Source: Alkaliphilus transvaalensis ATCC 700919 (GTDB lineage: Bacteria > Bacillota > Clostridia > Peptostreptococcales > Natronincolaceae). From it: DNA of 64,000 nt. The stretch is taken from the NCBI RefSeq assembly GCF_000621485.1, contig NZ_JHYF01000002.1:248001-312000 (forward strand), read 5' to 3'. The translations under genes were made by a program, and so were the position numbers. Shown here piece by piece: positions 1 to 9,138 of this stretch (within the stretch, counting starts at the first letter, position 1; every line of letters begins with the position of its first letter). Below the pieces are notes generated by a model. The model ran no database searches. It worked only from the letters and a program-made list of their open reading frames with translations, and had not been told where the DNA came from.

Positions 1-1
1 A

Positions 2-115
2 AAGAGAATCGACTACATCTTTGTAGATCAAAGCATAAAGGCTAATAGCTATGATGTTATCAAAAATAGAGCATCTGACCATTATCCAATTCATTCGGAG
101 ATTGTTTTACCTTAA
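2..115 (+). CDS. C-terminal end of an endonuclease/exonuclease/phosphatase family protein (partial)
   Basis: The first codons of the window are an open frame of 37 residues ending at a TAA. They contain IDYIFVD followed about 20 residues later by SDHYPI, the closing Asp-His pair typical of the endonuclease/exonuclease/phosphatase (EEP, DNase I-like) fold. The gene starts outside the window, so its substrate (DNA, phosphoinositide or sphingomyelin type) cannot be told. A strong terminator follows at 175. Confidence rests on the motif only. Confidence 0.7.
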   Translation, partial: KRIDYIFVDQSIKANSYDVIKNRASDHYPIHSEIVLP

Positions 116-174
116 GGAATTACTTTATGTTTCACCCATCTGAAGGCTAGAAAAAGTAGATTTAGCTAAATACT

Positions 175-217
175 AGAGCTTTACAACTGGATAACAGTTG
201 TAAAGCTCTTCTTTTTT
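175..217 (+). terminator. Rho-independent terminator after the EEP-family gene
   Basis: A perfect 14-bp inverted repeat (AGAGCTTTACAACT and its complement) with a short loop is followed by TCTTTTTT. It closes the upstream transcription unit and separates it from the nfeD operon. Confidence 0.9.
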
Positions 218-288
218 ATACATATATTTAGTTTAGGAAGGGAAAATATGCATATATATAGAATAGTAGACTAAAGGGAGGTGAAAGG

Positions 289-1581
289 ATGACTAAAAGG
301 AAGTTTTTAATTATTTTGTTATTATGTTTGTTTCTAACTATTCCAGCTGTGGGTGTTAATCAAGGAGAGACTGTTTATGTTATACAAATACAGGGTGAGA
401 TTAACCCAGCAGTACATCAGTATCTGAAGTCAAGTCTAGAAAGGGTTAATGCAGATCCTAAGGCTAGGGCAGTTATTATAGAAATAGACACCTTAGGGGG
501 ACTAATTAAGTCTGCTGAAGAAATTTCTAAGACGATAGCAAATGAAGACCTACATACAATTTCTTATGTAAACACTAAGGCGGAATCTGCCGGTGTATTA
601 ATTACCATTTCAGCTGATCATATTGCAATGGCCCCAGGGGGGACAATTGGGTCGGCAGAGCCAATACCAAATACAGAAAAAACCCTTTCCTACTGGGCTG
701 GTGAGCTGCGGACTATGGCTCAAGAGAAGGGTAGGGATGAAGAATTGGTAGTAGCAATGGCAGACGTAAGTATTGAGATTCCAGGTGTTGTAGAAAGGGG
801 CAGATTACTAAATCTAACAACCCGTGAAGCTTCGGAATTGAACTTTCTTGATGTGGTAGCAACTGATTATGAAGAAATTTTAGAGAAGTTAGGGGTTGAT
901 TATGAAAATATCATTCTTCTTGAGGTACCCAATAGAGTACGGTTAGCTCAGTTTTTAACAAGTTCTTATATTACCCCCATCTTACTAACCCTTGGATTTA
1001 TTGGTCTATTGGTGGAGCTTTTTACACCAGGCTTTGGCGTAGGAGGTACGGTTGGACTTGTTGCCTTTGGTTTATATTTTGGTGGCAGTATTCTGGCAGG
1101 GTATGCTGGAGGGGGGATTGTTATCATCTTTTTAATTGGGATTGCATTATTAACCATTGAGGCCTTTGCGCCAGGTTTTGGTGTGGCAGGTTTAGGTGGC
1201 TTGCTGGCTATTGCTGCAAGTATTGTGTTTGCTGCCAATAGTATCGTAACTGCAATTACTTCTTTAGTAATCGCCTTTATTTTAACAATTGTTGCAGCGA
1301 TCCTTCTTTTGAAATATGGCCCAAGACTGCGCTTTTTTGATAAGGTGGTATTAGGGGCAGAAGAGAAGGCAGAACTAGGGTATACCAGTAACTATAGCAG
1401 ATATAATGAATTTGTTGGCGAGGTGGGAATTGTAAAAACATTCCTTCGACCAGCAGGAACTATAGAGGTAAACGGAGAATTGTTAGATGTAGTCTCAGAA
1501 GGAGATTATATAGAATCTGGCACCACCGTAAAGATTATAAAGGTGGAGGGCAGAAGAATAATTGTAAGAAAAATTGACTAG
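289..1581 (+). CDS. nfeD: NfeD family membrane-bound serine protease (ClpP class)
   Basis: This 430-residue protein has an N-terminal signal peptide or anchor (about 5-23), a ClpP-fold protease domain with a likely nucleophile Ser100 in ESAG and the conserved APGGTIGSAEPI loop, then four to five membrane segments (about 225-345) and a C-terminal NfeD OB-fold domain (about 370-430). Long-form NfeD proteins cleave hydrophobic segments of stomatin partners. The flotillin-like floA starts 12 bases downstream, the classic STOPP (stomatin/protease) pairing. The start is an ATG with a good GGGAGGTG ribosome site. The catalytic Lys was not assigned. Confidence 0.93.
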   Translation: MTKRKFLIILLLCLFLTIPAVGVNQGETVYVIQIQGEINPAVHQYLKSSLERVNADPKARAVIIEIDTLGGLIKSAEEISKTIANEDLHTISYVNTKAESAGVLITISADHIAMAPGGTIGSAEPIPNTEKTLSYWAGELRTMAQEKGRDEELVVAMADVSIEIPGVVERGRLLNLTTREASELNFLDVVATDYEEILEKLGVDYENIILLEVPNRVRLAQFLTSSYITPILLTLGFIGLLVELFTPGFGVGGTVGLVAFGLYFGGSILAGYAGGGIVIIFLIGIALLTIEAFAPGFGVAGLGGLLAIAASIVFAANSIVTAITSLVIAFILTIVAAILLLKYGPRLRFFDKVVLGAEEKAELGYTSNYSRYNEFVGEVGIVKTFLRPAGTIEVNGELLDVVSEGDYIESGTTVKIIKVEGRRIIVRKID

Positions 1582-1593
1582 GAGGGATTCATA

Positions 1594-2595
1594 ATGGAAA
1601 GTATTATTGTTATTATTGTTGCTATTGCTTTATTTTTCATCATTGCATCGATTTTCTTAAGTTTTGTACCATTAGGTTTATGGTTTACTGCTTATTTCTC
1701 GGGAGTAAGAATTGGAATAGGTACGTTAATTGGAATGCGTTTTAGAAGGGTTCAGCCTATTAGAATTGTTAATCCATTAATTAAAGCTACAAAAGCAGGA
1801 TTAGCATTAAATATTGATAAATTAGAAGCCCATTATTTAGCAGGTGGAGATGTAAATAGTGTAATTGACGCATTAATCGCAGCCCAAAGAGCAGAAATAA
1901 ATCTAGAGTTTGAACGGGCAGCAGCTATTGACTTAGCAGGTCGTGAAGTACTTCAAGCAGTACAGGTAAGTGTTAACCCAAAGGTTATTGAAACCCCTAA
2001 AATAGCAGCCGTTGCAAAGGATGGTATTGAAGTAATGGTTAAGGCTAGAGTAACGGTGAGGGCAAATATTGAGCGTTTAGTTGGAGGTTCTGGAGAAGAA
2101 ACCATTATTGCCAGAGTAGGTGAAGGGATTGTTACAACTGTTGGTTCTGCCAGTAGTCATAAAGAAGTTTTAGAAAATCCTGATCTAATCTCAAGAACAG
2201 TACTTAAAAAAGGTTTAGATGCAGGTACAGCCTATGAAATCCTTTCAATAGATATTGCAGATATTGATATTGGAAGAAATATTGGTGCACAACTTCAAAC
2301 TGATCAGGCAGAGGCAGATAAGCGAATTGCTCAAGCTAAAGCTGAAGAAAGAAGAGCAATGGCTGTGGCAAAAGAGCAAGAAATGATCGCTGCTGTTCAA
2401 GAAATGAGGGCTAAGGTAGTTGAGGCAGAGGCTGAAGTACCAAAGGCAATGGCAGCTGCCTTAAGAGAAGGTAAACTTGGGGTATTAGACTATTATAATA
2501 TGAAAAATGTTTTAGCTGATACAAATATGAGAGAAGCTATTGCAGGTGCTACTAAGGAAGATGATGGAGAGAAGGATTACACTACAAAAAAATAG
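1594..2595 (+). CDS. floA: Flotillin-like protein FloA
   Basis: The 333-residue product has a short N-terminal membrane segment (about 5-28), an SPFH/band-7-like domain (about 35-200), a long Ala/Glu/Lys-rich coiled coil (about 220-290: repeated AEAD/KAEERRA-type heptads) and a variable acidic-basic tail. It matches the YqfA/FloA family that organises functional membrane microdomains. It lies directly after nfeD with an AGGAGGG ribosome site, as in Bacillus yqeZ-yqfA. Length is normal for the family. Confidence 0.95.
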   Translation: MESIIVIIVAIALFFIIASIFLSFVPLGLWFTAYFSGVRIGIGTLIGMRFRRVQPIRIVNPLIKATKAGLALNIDKLEAHYLAGGDVNSVIDALIAAQRAEINLEFERAAAIDLAGREVLQAVQVSVNPKVIETPKIAAVAKDGIEVMVKARVTVRANIERLVGGSGEETIIARVGEGIVTTVGSASSHKEVLENPDLISRTVLKKGLDAGTAYEILSIDIADIDIGRNIGAQLQTDQAEADKRIAQAKAEERRAMAVAKEQEMIAAVQEMRAKVVEAEAEVPKAMAAALREGKLGVLDYYNMKNVLADTNMREAIAGATKEDDGEKDYTTKK

Positions 2596-2623
2596 AAACT
2601 CCTAATATAAAGGACGTGATTCG

Positions 2624-3166
2624 ATGAGTTTCGAAGCTATAATCGGGTTTATTGTTATTGCTGTTATTAGTTCTTTGTTTAATAAATCTAAGGAACAAAA
2701 CACAGCAAAAAGAAATGAAACCCAAAGAAATGATGTCCCGAATAGGAATGAAGCTCCCCAAAGACCAGCATCGCCACAACACCCAAAAACAGCTCCAAAG
2801 CCCCAACCACGGCCCAAAAGGACAGTTACAGGGCTAGAGGATATGCTGAGGGAACTGCAAAAAAATATGAGGGATACTTTTGAACAATATGAAACAAAAC
2901 AAGAAGAAACCATTACAGAAATCTCGACTACTGAAACTGTAAGGACTGAAAACAAACCTCTAAAGCAAGAGAGTAAGGGAACAGTAGTAAAACAAAGAGA
3001 AAAAGTAAAACAAGATGAAAATATACCATCGGTGATCTCTGGTGGTGAAATAGGTAGAATGAAGGTCTCAAAGGTTAAGTTTAACCGGCAAAGTGTAATT
3101 CAAGGAATCATTATGTCAGAGGTTTTAGGAAAACCAAAGAGCTTAAGAGGAAGAGAAATTAGATAG
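2624..3166 (+). CDS. Hypothetical membrane-anchored protein downstream of floA
   Basis: The 180-residue protein begins with one membrane segment (about 3-20), followed by a charged, proline-rich, low-complexity middle (about 30-150) and a more ordered C-terminus with QGIIMSEVLGKP, a type of ending seen in small Firmicute proteins encoded near this locus. It starts at an ATG after AAGGACGTGA, 28 bases past floA, and its stop lies within a terminator, so it is probably the last gene of nfeD-floA. The position suggests a role with the flotillin system, which is inference only. Confidence 0.75.
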   Translation: MSFEAIIGFIVIAVISSLFNKSKEQNTAKRNETQRNDVPNRNEAPQRPASPQHPKTAPKPQPRPKRTVTGLEDMLRELQKNMRDTFEQYETKQEETITEISTTETVRTENKPLKQESKGTVVKQREKVKQDENIPSVISGGEIGRMKVSKVKFNRQSVIQGIIMSEVLGKPKSLRGREIR

Positions 3167-3189
3167 GGCTAATAACCCTATCTTTTTTT
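3161..3189 (+). terminator. Terminator after the nfeD-floA operon
   Basis: AGATAGGG and CCCTATCT form a stem around an 8-base loop, followed by TTTTTTT. The stem includes the stop codon of the preceding gene. Confidence 0.85.
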
Positions 3190-3322
3190 GCTTTTTTTAT
3201 TTGTCACTTGTTGTTATTGTTTTTTAGTTGTCCTAACAAGCTTTTCCTATGCTAGTTTATATAAATTCAGGTCTATATAAGGCTAATTTTGCATAAAAAT
3301 TTATAGATAGGGGGTGTGCCGT

Positions 3323-3598
3323 ATGAAAAAATCAGAAGAAATAAAGAAAAGTATAGCCGATATATTAGAACTTCCTCAAGATATTATACTAGATCTTCCC
3401 AAAATTACCATGGTGGGCAACCTTCAAATTTATGTAGAAAATCATAAAGGCATTCTAGAGTATTCAACAACTAGAGTACGAATCTATACCAAAAATGGCG
3501 TCTTAAGAATAATTGGAAAAAATTTAATTTTAAAGAATATCGTGGTAGAAGAAATTGTTATCGTAGGAGAAATAACTCATATAGAATTTATGGATTAG
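3323..3598 (+). CDS. yqfC: Sporulation protein YqfC
   Basis: A 91-residue small basic protein of the YabP/YqfC family. It starts at ATG 3323 because AGGGGG at 3309-3314 gives correct spacing; a GTG at 3314 lies inside that ribosome site. In Bacillus yqfC and yqfD are sigma-E genes of the mother cell. Here CATAAAAAT (3292-3300) preceded by a TATATAA-like box could be a sigma-E type promoter, but the spacing is short and I regard that as weak. yqfD follows after 12 bases. Confidence 0.9.
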   Translation: MKKSEEIKKSIADILELPQDIILDLPKITMVGNLQIYVENHKGILEYSTTRVRIYTKNGVLRIIGKNLILKNIVVEEIVIVGEITHIEFMD

Positions 3599-3610
3599 GG
3601 AGTGTATCAT

Positions 3611-4807
3611 ATGTTAATACTCAGACTATGGAATTATCTAAGGGGTTATGTTATCATTAGAGTAGAGGGACTATACCTTGAAAAGTTTATAAATCATTGC
3701 ATCGAAAAAGGCATCTATTTATGGGATATAAAAAGGGTTAACTATACTACCCTAGAAGCCTGTATAGGGATAAAGGGCTTTAAGGATTTGCGACGAATTT
3801 CCCGTAAAGCAGGATGTAGGGTTTATTTGTCTAAAAAAAATGGCTATCCTTTTTGGGCCCACAAAATTAAAAAACGCAAAATGCTTTTAATTGGAGCATT
3901 TTTTTCTATTCTTTTGCTTATCATAGCCTCTAGTTTCATCTATGATGTAGAAGTCATCGGTAATCAACAATTGGCAGAAGAACCCGTTATAAACTATCTT
4001 AGAGAAATTGGGTTAAAGCCAGGTGCTAATCGTTATCGAATTGACCTCCGCCAACTTGAAAATGAGTTGATGATAGAATTTAATGAACTAGCATGGGTGG
4101 GTATTGAAATAAAGGGTATATATGCTAAAGTAGAAGTAGTTGAAAAGGTGGCCCCGCCAACTAAAATAGATAAAAATACACCTGCTGATGTAGTGGCTAG
4201 TAAGCAAGGGGTGATCGAGCAGGTCATCGCCAAAAATGGTGACGCTGTTGTTCAAAAAGGGGATATTGTTTCCGAGGGAGATCTGCTAATAACAGGTATA
4301 GTCTCAAGGGAGCAGATGAAGAACCCACTATACGTTCATGCCTATGGAGAGGTCTTCGCCAAAACCTATTATGAGTCAAACAAGAGTATTTCTTTAGTTG
4401 AGATAAAAAAACAAAGGACGGGAGAAGTTTATAATCGTAGAAGGATAAAACTTGGAAAATTAGAACTGGCAATTGGAGGTAATGAAATCCCTTATTCAGA
4501 TTATGAAGTTGAAAAATCAAATAAAACCATAACGCTATGGAGGAATATAAAGCTACCTGTCGAAATTATTTTAGATACCTATTATGAAGCTGTGGAGATT
4601 GAAGAAAAAATAGAGCTCCAGCAAGCCAAGGAAATAATCCATCAAGAAGCAATAGGAGAGCTGATGGAGGAAATTCCATTAGAAGGAGAAATTGTTGATA
4701 CAAAGATTACTTTTATAGAGGAAGGTAGCACCCTGAAGGGAACCTTTATTATTGAGGTTATTGAAGATATAGCAAAACAAAAGCAAATTATAACTGGGGA
4801 GGATTAG
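3611..4807 (+). CDS. yqfD: Sporulation protein YqfD
   Basis: The 398-residue protein has a cytoplasmic N-terminal part, a single hydrophobic segment (about 94-113) and a large extracytoplasmic domain, the layout of the YqfD family needed in the mother cell during spore development. ATG 3611 is preferred over the in-frame GTG 3602, since AGGGAG at 3597-3602 is then spaced by 8 bases. It is cotranscribed with yqfC and phoH, whose start lies 3 bases downstream. Confidence 0.93.
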   Translation: MLILRLWNYLRGYVIIRVEGLYLEKFINHCIEKGIYLWDIKRVNYTTLEACIGIKGFKDLRRISRKAGCRVYLSKKNGYPFWAHKIKKRKMLLIGAFFSILLLIIASSFIYDVEVIGNQQLAEEPVINYLREIGLKPGANRYRIDLRQLENELMIEFNELAWVGIEIKGIYAKVEVVEKVAPPTKIDKNTPADVVASKQGVIEQVIAKNGDAVVQKGDIVSEGDLLITGIVSREQMKNPLYVHAYGEVFAKTYYESNKSISLVEIKKQRTGEVYNRRRIKLGKLELAIGGNEIPYSDYEVEKSNKTITLWRNIKLPVEIILDTYYEAVEIEEKIELQQAKEIIHQEAIGELMEEIPLEGEIVDTKITFIEEGSTLKGTFIIEVIEDIAKQKQIITGED

Positions 4808-4810
4808 TCT

Positions 4811-5815
4811 TTGAACAAAAACACATACCAAAAACGCATAAAAATGGATGATACAGAGTTTACTAGAGAATTATTTGGTAACTACGATGAGCATATTAAT
4901 TTAATTCATAAGCTACTTTCAGTAGATTTAGTCCTTAGAGAAGGTGAAATCATTATTCTTGGAAGTGAAGAAGCAGTAGACTTAGGAAATAAGCTTATTG
5001 TTCAGCTAATGGAAGTATTCAATAAAGGTGAAGGTTTAACAACCCAAAATATAACCTATGCTGTAAATCTAATCATGGAAGGAAAGGAAACAAAGGCTAA
5101 AGAACTAGCAGGCGATGTGATCTTTGTAACTGATAAAGGGAAACCTATTAAACCTAAAACCTTAGGGCAAAAAGAATATGTTTCTCTAATTGAAAATAAA
5201 GATCTAACCTTTGGGATTGGTCCAGCAGGGACAGGGAAAACTTATCTTGCTGTAGCCATGGCGGTTAAAGCTTTTAGAAACGAACAGGTCAATAGAATTA
5301 TTTTGACAAGACCAGCTGTTGAGGCAGGAGAGAGCCTAGGCTTTCTTCCAGGAGATTTAAAGGACAAGGTTGACCCATACCTAAGACCTTTATACGATGG
5401 GCTATTTGATATTCTAGGAGTTGAAAAATTTCAAAAGTACATGGAGAGGGGTATGATTGAGGTTGCACCATTAGCCTACATGAGGGGAAGAACCTTAGAT
5501 TACTCATTTATAATATTAGATGAAGCTCAAAACACGACAAAAGAACAGATGAAAATGTTTTTAACAAGGTTGGGGGCAGGCTCTAAAGCTGTTGTTACAG
5601 GAGATATTACACAAGTTGATTTGCCAAGGGGAAAATCTTCTGGTTTAAAACATGCGATGGAAGTCTTAAAAAATGTAGAAGAAATAGGATTTAGCCATTT
5701 ATCAGATAAGGATGTTGTCAGACATTCACTGGTACAAAAAATTATTAAGGCCTATGAAATCAATGAATTAAAACAAGAAGAAAACAACAAGCAAAATAGT
5801 AAAAATAAAAAATAA
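4811..5815 (+). CDS. phoH: PhoH family ATPase/RNA-associated protein
   Basis: The 334-residue product carries a Walker A motif GPAGTGKTYLA (about 138-148), a Walker B-like IILDEAQNTT (about 236-245) and a TGDITQVDLP segment, all hallmarks of PhoH-like NTPases related to superfamily 1 helicases. The start is a TTG at 4811 with GGGGAGGA just upstream. It sits between yqfD and pgpH as in Bacillus (yqfE). The molecular role of PhoH is not well settled; links to RNA turnover with YbeY, encoded two genes on, are known from family context. Confidence 0.95.
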   Translation: MNKNTYQKRIKMDDTEFTRELFGNYDEHINLIHKLLSVDLVLREGEIIILGSEEAVDLGNKLIVQLMEVFNKGEGLTTQNITYAVNLIMEGKETKAKELAGDVIFVTDKGKPIKPKTLGQKEYVSLIENKDLTFGIGPAGTGKTYLAVAMAVKAFRNEQVNRIILTRPAVEAGESLGFLPGDLKDKVDPYLRPLYDGLFDILGVEKFQKYMERGMIEVAPLAYMRGRTLDYSFIILDEAQNTTKEQMKMFLTRLGAGSKAVVTGDITQVDLPRGKSSGLKHAMEVLKNVEEIGFSHLSDKDVVRHSLVQKIIKAYEINELKQEENNKQNSKNKK

Positions 5816-5853
5816 TAAGAGTAAATAGGGCTTTAATCTAAGGAGGAAATCCA

Positions 5854-7962
5854 ATGGGCAAATATCGTAAGCTTAAAGATAATTTTTTAAAAGGCTCATT
5901 TAAAATGTTTAACCAAAAGAGAATACAGCAAATTTTATTAGCATTACTTTTCTTTGTGTGTATTTTCGTCATATTGTTTACTAGTTTAAAGCCGCAGAAA
6001 TTTGATATAAATATAGGTCAAAGAGCTCCTGTCGACATTCGAGCCCCAAAGGAAATAGAAGACCGATATGAAACAGAGCGTCTAAAAGATGCCGCCTCAG
6101 ATCAAGTTGCTTTAAGATATAAATTAGAGCCAAACGTACAAATTGAAGTGAAAAAGGATATTGAAAGTTTTTTTAATTTAGTTTATGGAGTAAGAGAAGA
6201 TGAAGAACTGGACCGATTTCAAAAACAAAACCTAATTGCCCTTAATGATCTCAATATTTCTGCAGATGTCTCAAGAATTGCGTTAGATGCTTCTATTGAA
6301 AGATTAAAGTACCTAGAAAATTATATCTACGAAATAATTGAGCAAAATATGAGTGCAGGGATCAAGATTGAAGATCTTCAGAAAGAGAAAAATAATATTA
6401 AAGACTTTATCTCTGGATTAGATGAGCTTGATAGTGGTTTGAAAGAACTTTCAATAGCCATTATTAATGCTACTATACGACCAAATCAGTTTTTTGACCC
6501 TGAGGGAACCGATCAAAAACGTCAAGAGGCTCGAGAAAGTATAGAAAGACAGATGATAAAAAAGGGAGAAATAATCCTTAGAGAAGGAGAAATCATTACT
6601 GCTGATAGGCATGCCCTATTACAAGAATTAGGTTTATTAATTGGGGTAAGTCAAATTGATGTAATGCTTTATGCTGGTGTGGCTCTAATTGTATTAGTGC
6701 TAGAACTGATGATTATTGCCTATATCTATGTATTTAATCGAGAACTGTTGGACAAGATTGGAAGGCTTTTTATGATTGCCATCATCTTTATCTGCGTTCT
6801 TATTATTTCTAAAGTACTTTCTGTTATTTCAATTTACCTCATGCCAGTTGCCGCCGCCGCAATGCTTTGGGCTATATTAACAGATGCTAGATTATCTTTT
6901 TTGCTTAACCTTTGTTTAACTTTGGTGGTATCGGTTATCACTGGTAATGATATAACCTTTTTATTTATGGCATTAGTTGGAGGGACTGTTGGAATTTTCA
7001 GTGTCTTAAATACCCAACAAAGGGGAAGTATTTTCATATCGGGTTTTCTGGTTAGTATTGCCCATCTAATGACAGTAATGGGAATTGGTCTAATCAACAG
7101 TAATGAAGTTTTAGGAGTACTAACCTATGGTTCTTACGGTTTTATTAATGGAATTTTCTCAGCAATTTTAACAGTAGGTTCATTACCTCTTTGGGAATCT
7201 CTGTTTGATGTAGTGACACCGTTAAAACTATTAGAATTATCTAATCCAAATCATCCATTGCTGAAAAAATTATTAATTGAAGCACCTGGAACCTATCACC
7301 ACAGTATCATTGTTGGTAATTTAAGTGAAGCTGCAGCAAACGCAGTAGGAGGGAATTCTTTATTGGCAAGAACAGGAGCTTTTTATCATGATATTGGAAA
7401 AACTTCTAGACCTTATTTCTTTAAAGAAAACCAATTAACATCTGAAAATCCCCATGATAAAATTAGTCCTACTTTAAGTAGTATTATCATTACAAGTCAT
7501 GTGAAGGATGGGTTAGAATTAGCTAAGAAGCATAATCTCCCCCAGGAAATTGTCAACTTTATAGATCAACATCATGGTAATACATTAGTAGCTTATTTCT
7601 ATCATAAGGCTAAAAATAGCGAAAATGGGGAAAATGTTGATATTGAAAGCTTTAGGTATAAGGGACAAAAACCTCAAACCAAAGAAACTGCAATTGTTAT
7701 GTTGGCAGATTCTGTAGAGGCTGCTGTGAGAAGTTTATCTTCCCCTAATAAAGAAAAAGTAGAGAAACTTATTAATAAAATTATAAAAGATAAATTAGAG
7801 GATGGACAGTTGGAGGAAAGTAATTTAACATTAGGAGAATTAGAAAAACTTAAGAATACCTTTGTTAATGTTATATTAGGGATTTTTCACGAAAGAATTG
7901 AATATCCAGACCTTGATCTAAAAGAAGTCAAAGGGAGGAAATCCGATGAATCTAGTCATTGA
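5854..7962 (+). CDS. pgpH: 7TM-HD phosphohydrolase, PgpH-type cyclic di-AMP phosphodiesterase
   Basis: The 702-residue protein has an N-terminal membrane segment (about 25-45), an extracellular 7TMR-HDED domain (about 50-245), seven membrane helices (about 265-460) and a cytoplasmic HD domain with YHH (about 482-484) and YHDIGK with the HD pair near 512. Proteins of this layout, such as Listeria PgpH, hydrolyse c-di-AMP to pApA. The ribosome site is AAGGAGGAAAT. It overlaps the ybeY start by 17 bases, so the two are translationally coupled. The c-di-AMP substrate is assigned by family. Confidence 0.93.
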   Translation: MGKYRKLKDNFLKGSFKMFNQKRIQQILLALLFFVCIFVILFTSLKPQKFDINIGQRAPVDIRAPKEIEDRYETERLKDAASDQVALRYKLEPNVQIEVKKDIESFFNLVYGVREDEELDRFQKQNLIALNDLNISADVSRIALDASIERLKYLENYIYEIIEQNMSAGIKIEDLQKEKNNIKDFISGLDELDSGLKELSIAIINATIRPNQFFDPEGTDQKRQEARESIERQMIKKGEIILREGEIITADRHALLQELGLLIGVSQIDVMLYAGVALIVLVLELMIIAYIYVFNRELLDKIGRLFMIAIIFICVLIISKVLSVISIYLMPVAAAAMLWAILTDARLSFLLNLCLTLVVSVITGNDITFLFMALVGGTVGIFSVLNTQQRGSIFISGFLVSIAHLMTVMGIGLINSNEVLGVLTYGSYGFINGIFSAILTVGSLPLWESLFDVVTPLKLLELSNPNHPLLKKLLIEAPGTYHHSIIVGNLSEAAANAVGGNSLLARTGAFYHDIGKTSRPYFFKENQLTSENPHDKISPTLSSIIITSHVKDGLELAKKHNLPQEIVNFIDQHHGNTLVAYFYHKAKNSENGENVDIESFRYKGQKPQTKETAIVMLADSVEAAVRSLSSPNKEKVEKLINKIIKDKLEDGQLEESNLTLGELEKLKNTFVNVILGIFHERIEYPDLDLKEVKGRKSDESSH

Positions 7963-8401
7963 TAATAGACAAGACTTGATAAATACCAGTACAGAACTGA
8001 TTGAGATATTATCAAAAGCTGTTGAACTAAGCTTGAAATATGAAGGGTGGGATCCAGATTTTGAGGTAAGCCTATCCCTAGTAAGTAATGAGGAGATACA
8101 AGAACTAAATAAAACCTATAGAGGGAAAGACTATGCCACCGATGTGCTTTCCTTCCCTCTAGTGGATGATGAATTTCCTGTAGGTGAGGAAAAACTATTA
8201 GGAGATATTGTGATCTCTGTTGAAAAGGCCCTTCAACAGGCCGAAGAATATGGTCACAGCTTTGAGCGAGAAATGTCCTTTTTAACAGTCCATAGTATGT
8301 TCCACTTAATGGGTTATGATCATATGGATGATGCCAGTGAAAAAGAAATGAGAAAAAAAGAAGAAGATGTATTAAGCCAATTGGGGCAGGTACGTCAGTA
8401 A
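7946..8401 (+). CDS. ybeY: Endoribonuclease YbeY (16S rRNA maturation)
   Basis: A 151-residue protein with the zinc-binding motif HSMFHLMGYDH (His116, His120, His126), diagnostic of YbeY. YbeY takes part in 16S rRNA 3'-end processing and late ribosome quality control. The ATG lies inside the end of pgpH with GGGAGGAAAT as ribosome site. Length is typical. Confidence 0.96.
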   Translation: MNLVIDNRQDLINTSTELIEILSKAVELSLKYEGWDPDFEVSLSLVSNEEIQELNKTYRGKDYATDVLSFPLVDDEFPVGEEKLLGDIVISVEKALQQAEEYGHSFEREMSFLTVHSMFHLMGYDHMDDASEKEMRKKEEDVLSQLGQVRQ

Positions 8402-8415
8402 ATGAGGGCATGTAA

Positions 8416-9114
8416 ATGAGGGTTAGGAAGCTAATTGATAGTTTAAACTATGCTATTGAGGGCATTATATATGCCCTCAAAACTCAACGCAATATGAAAA
8501 TTCACTTCTTTGTCACGATTGCGATACTAATCTTTAGTTTGTTTTTTGAGTTGAGTAAAATAGAATTTTTAATATTGCTTTTAACAATTTCTTTAGTAAT
8601 TATTGCTGAGATGATTAATACCTCCATAGAAACAGCAATAGATCTTATTACCGATAAGTATCATATATTCGCTAAAATTTCTAAAAATGTAGCTGCAGGA
8701 GCAGTTTTAATTGCTGCTGTAAACGCAATTTTTGTTGCATATTTCCTTTTTTTTCAGAGATTTAATCCCTATGCTCAATGGGTACTTCACTCTGTTAGAC
8801 AATCACCTATACATATTACATTTATTGTATTTATTATTGTTATTTTTGCAACCATAAGCTTAAAGGCTTATTTCGGCAGAGGAACACCCCTACAGGGGGG
8901 AATGCCCAGTGGACATGCTGCAGTAGCCTTTTCTCTAGCAACCTCTATGACTTTTATTTCGGAGAGTACATTTGTAGCAACCCTTTCACTACTAATGGCA
9001 TTATTAGTTTGTCAAAGTAGAATTGAAGGAAAAATCCATAGTTTTTTTGAAGTAGTAGTAGGGGCTATTTTAGGGTTGTTAATTACTGTAATCTTTTTTC
9101 AATTATTTGGATAA
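8416..9114 (+). CDS. Diacylglycerol kinase (DgkA/undecaprenol kinase) fused to a PAP2 phosphatase domain
   Basis: Residues 1-115 are a DgkA-type integral membrane kinase (AEMINTSIETAIDL at 64-77). Residues 125-232 form a PAP2 lipid phosphatase domain with PSGH at 164-167 and SRIEGKIH at 201-208, whose His208 would be part of the catalytic triad. One polypeptide could thus phosphorylate and dephosphorylate a prenol or diacylglycerol lipid, probably undecaprenol in a Gram-positive. Two deviations are visible: KNVAAGA instead of the usual KDIAAGA, and Glu instead of Asp four residues after His208. It follows ybeY by 14 bases. Confidence 0.9.
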   Translation: MRVRKLIDSLNYAIEGIIYALKTQRNMKIHFFVTIAILIFSLFFELSKIEFLILLLTISLVIIAEMINTSIETAIDLITDKYHIFAKISKNVAAGAVLIAAVNAIFVAYFLFFQRFNPYAQWVLHSVRQSPIHITFIVFIIVIFATISLKAYFGRGTPLQGGMPSGHAAVAFSLATSMTFISESTFVATLSLLMALLVCQSRIEGKIHSFFEVVVGAILGLLITVIFFQLFG

Positions 9115-9138
9115 TCTAAAGAGCAGAAGGTGAGAGAT

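Noticed and set aside
2602-2955. 117-codon minus-strand frame opposite the floA-linked hypothetical gene
   Set aside because: Cys/Phe/Ser-rich antisense translation; the plus-strand frame has a ribosome site and fits the operon.
3273-3300. Sigma-E-like promoter before yqfC
   Set aside because: The -10 is plausible but the -35 match and spacing are poor, so it is only mentioned in the gene entry.
7956-8411. 151-codon open frame on the minus strand
   Set aside because: It lies exactly over ybeY, which has its family motif and ribosome site; the minus frame has low-complexity, non-protein-like sequence.
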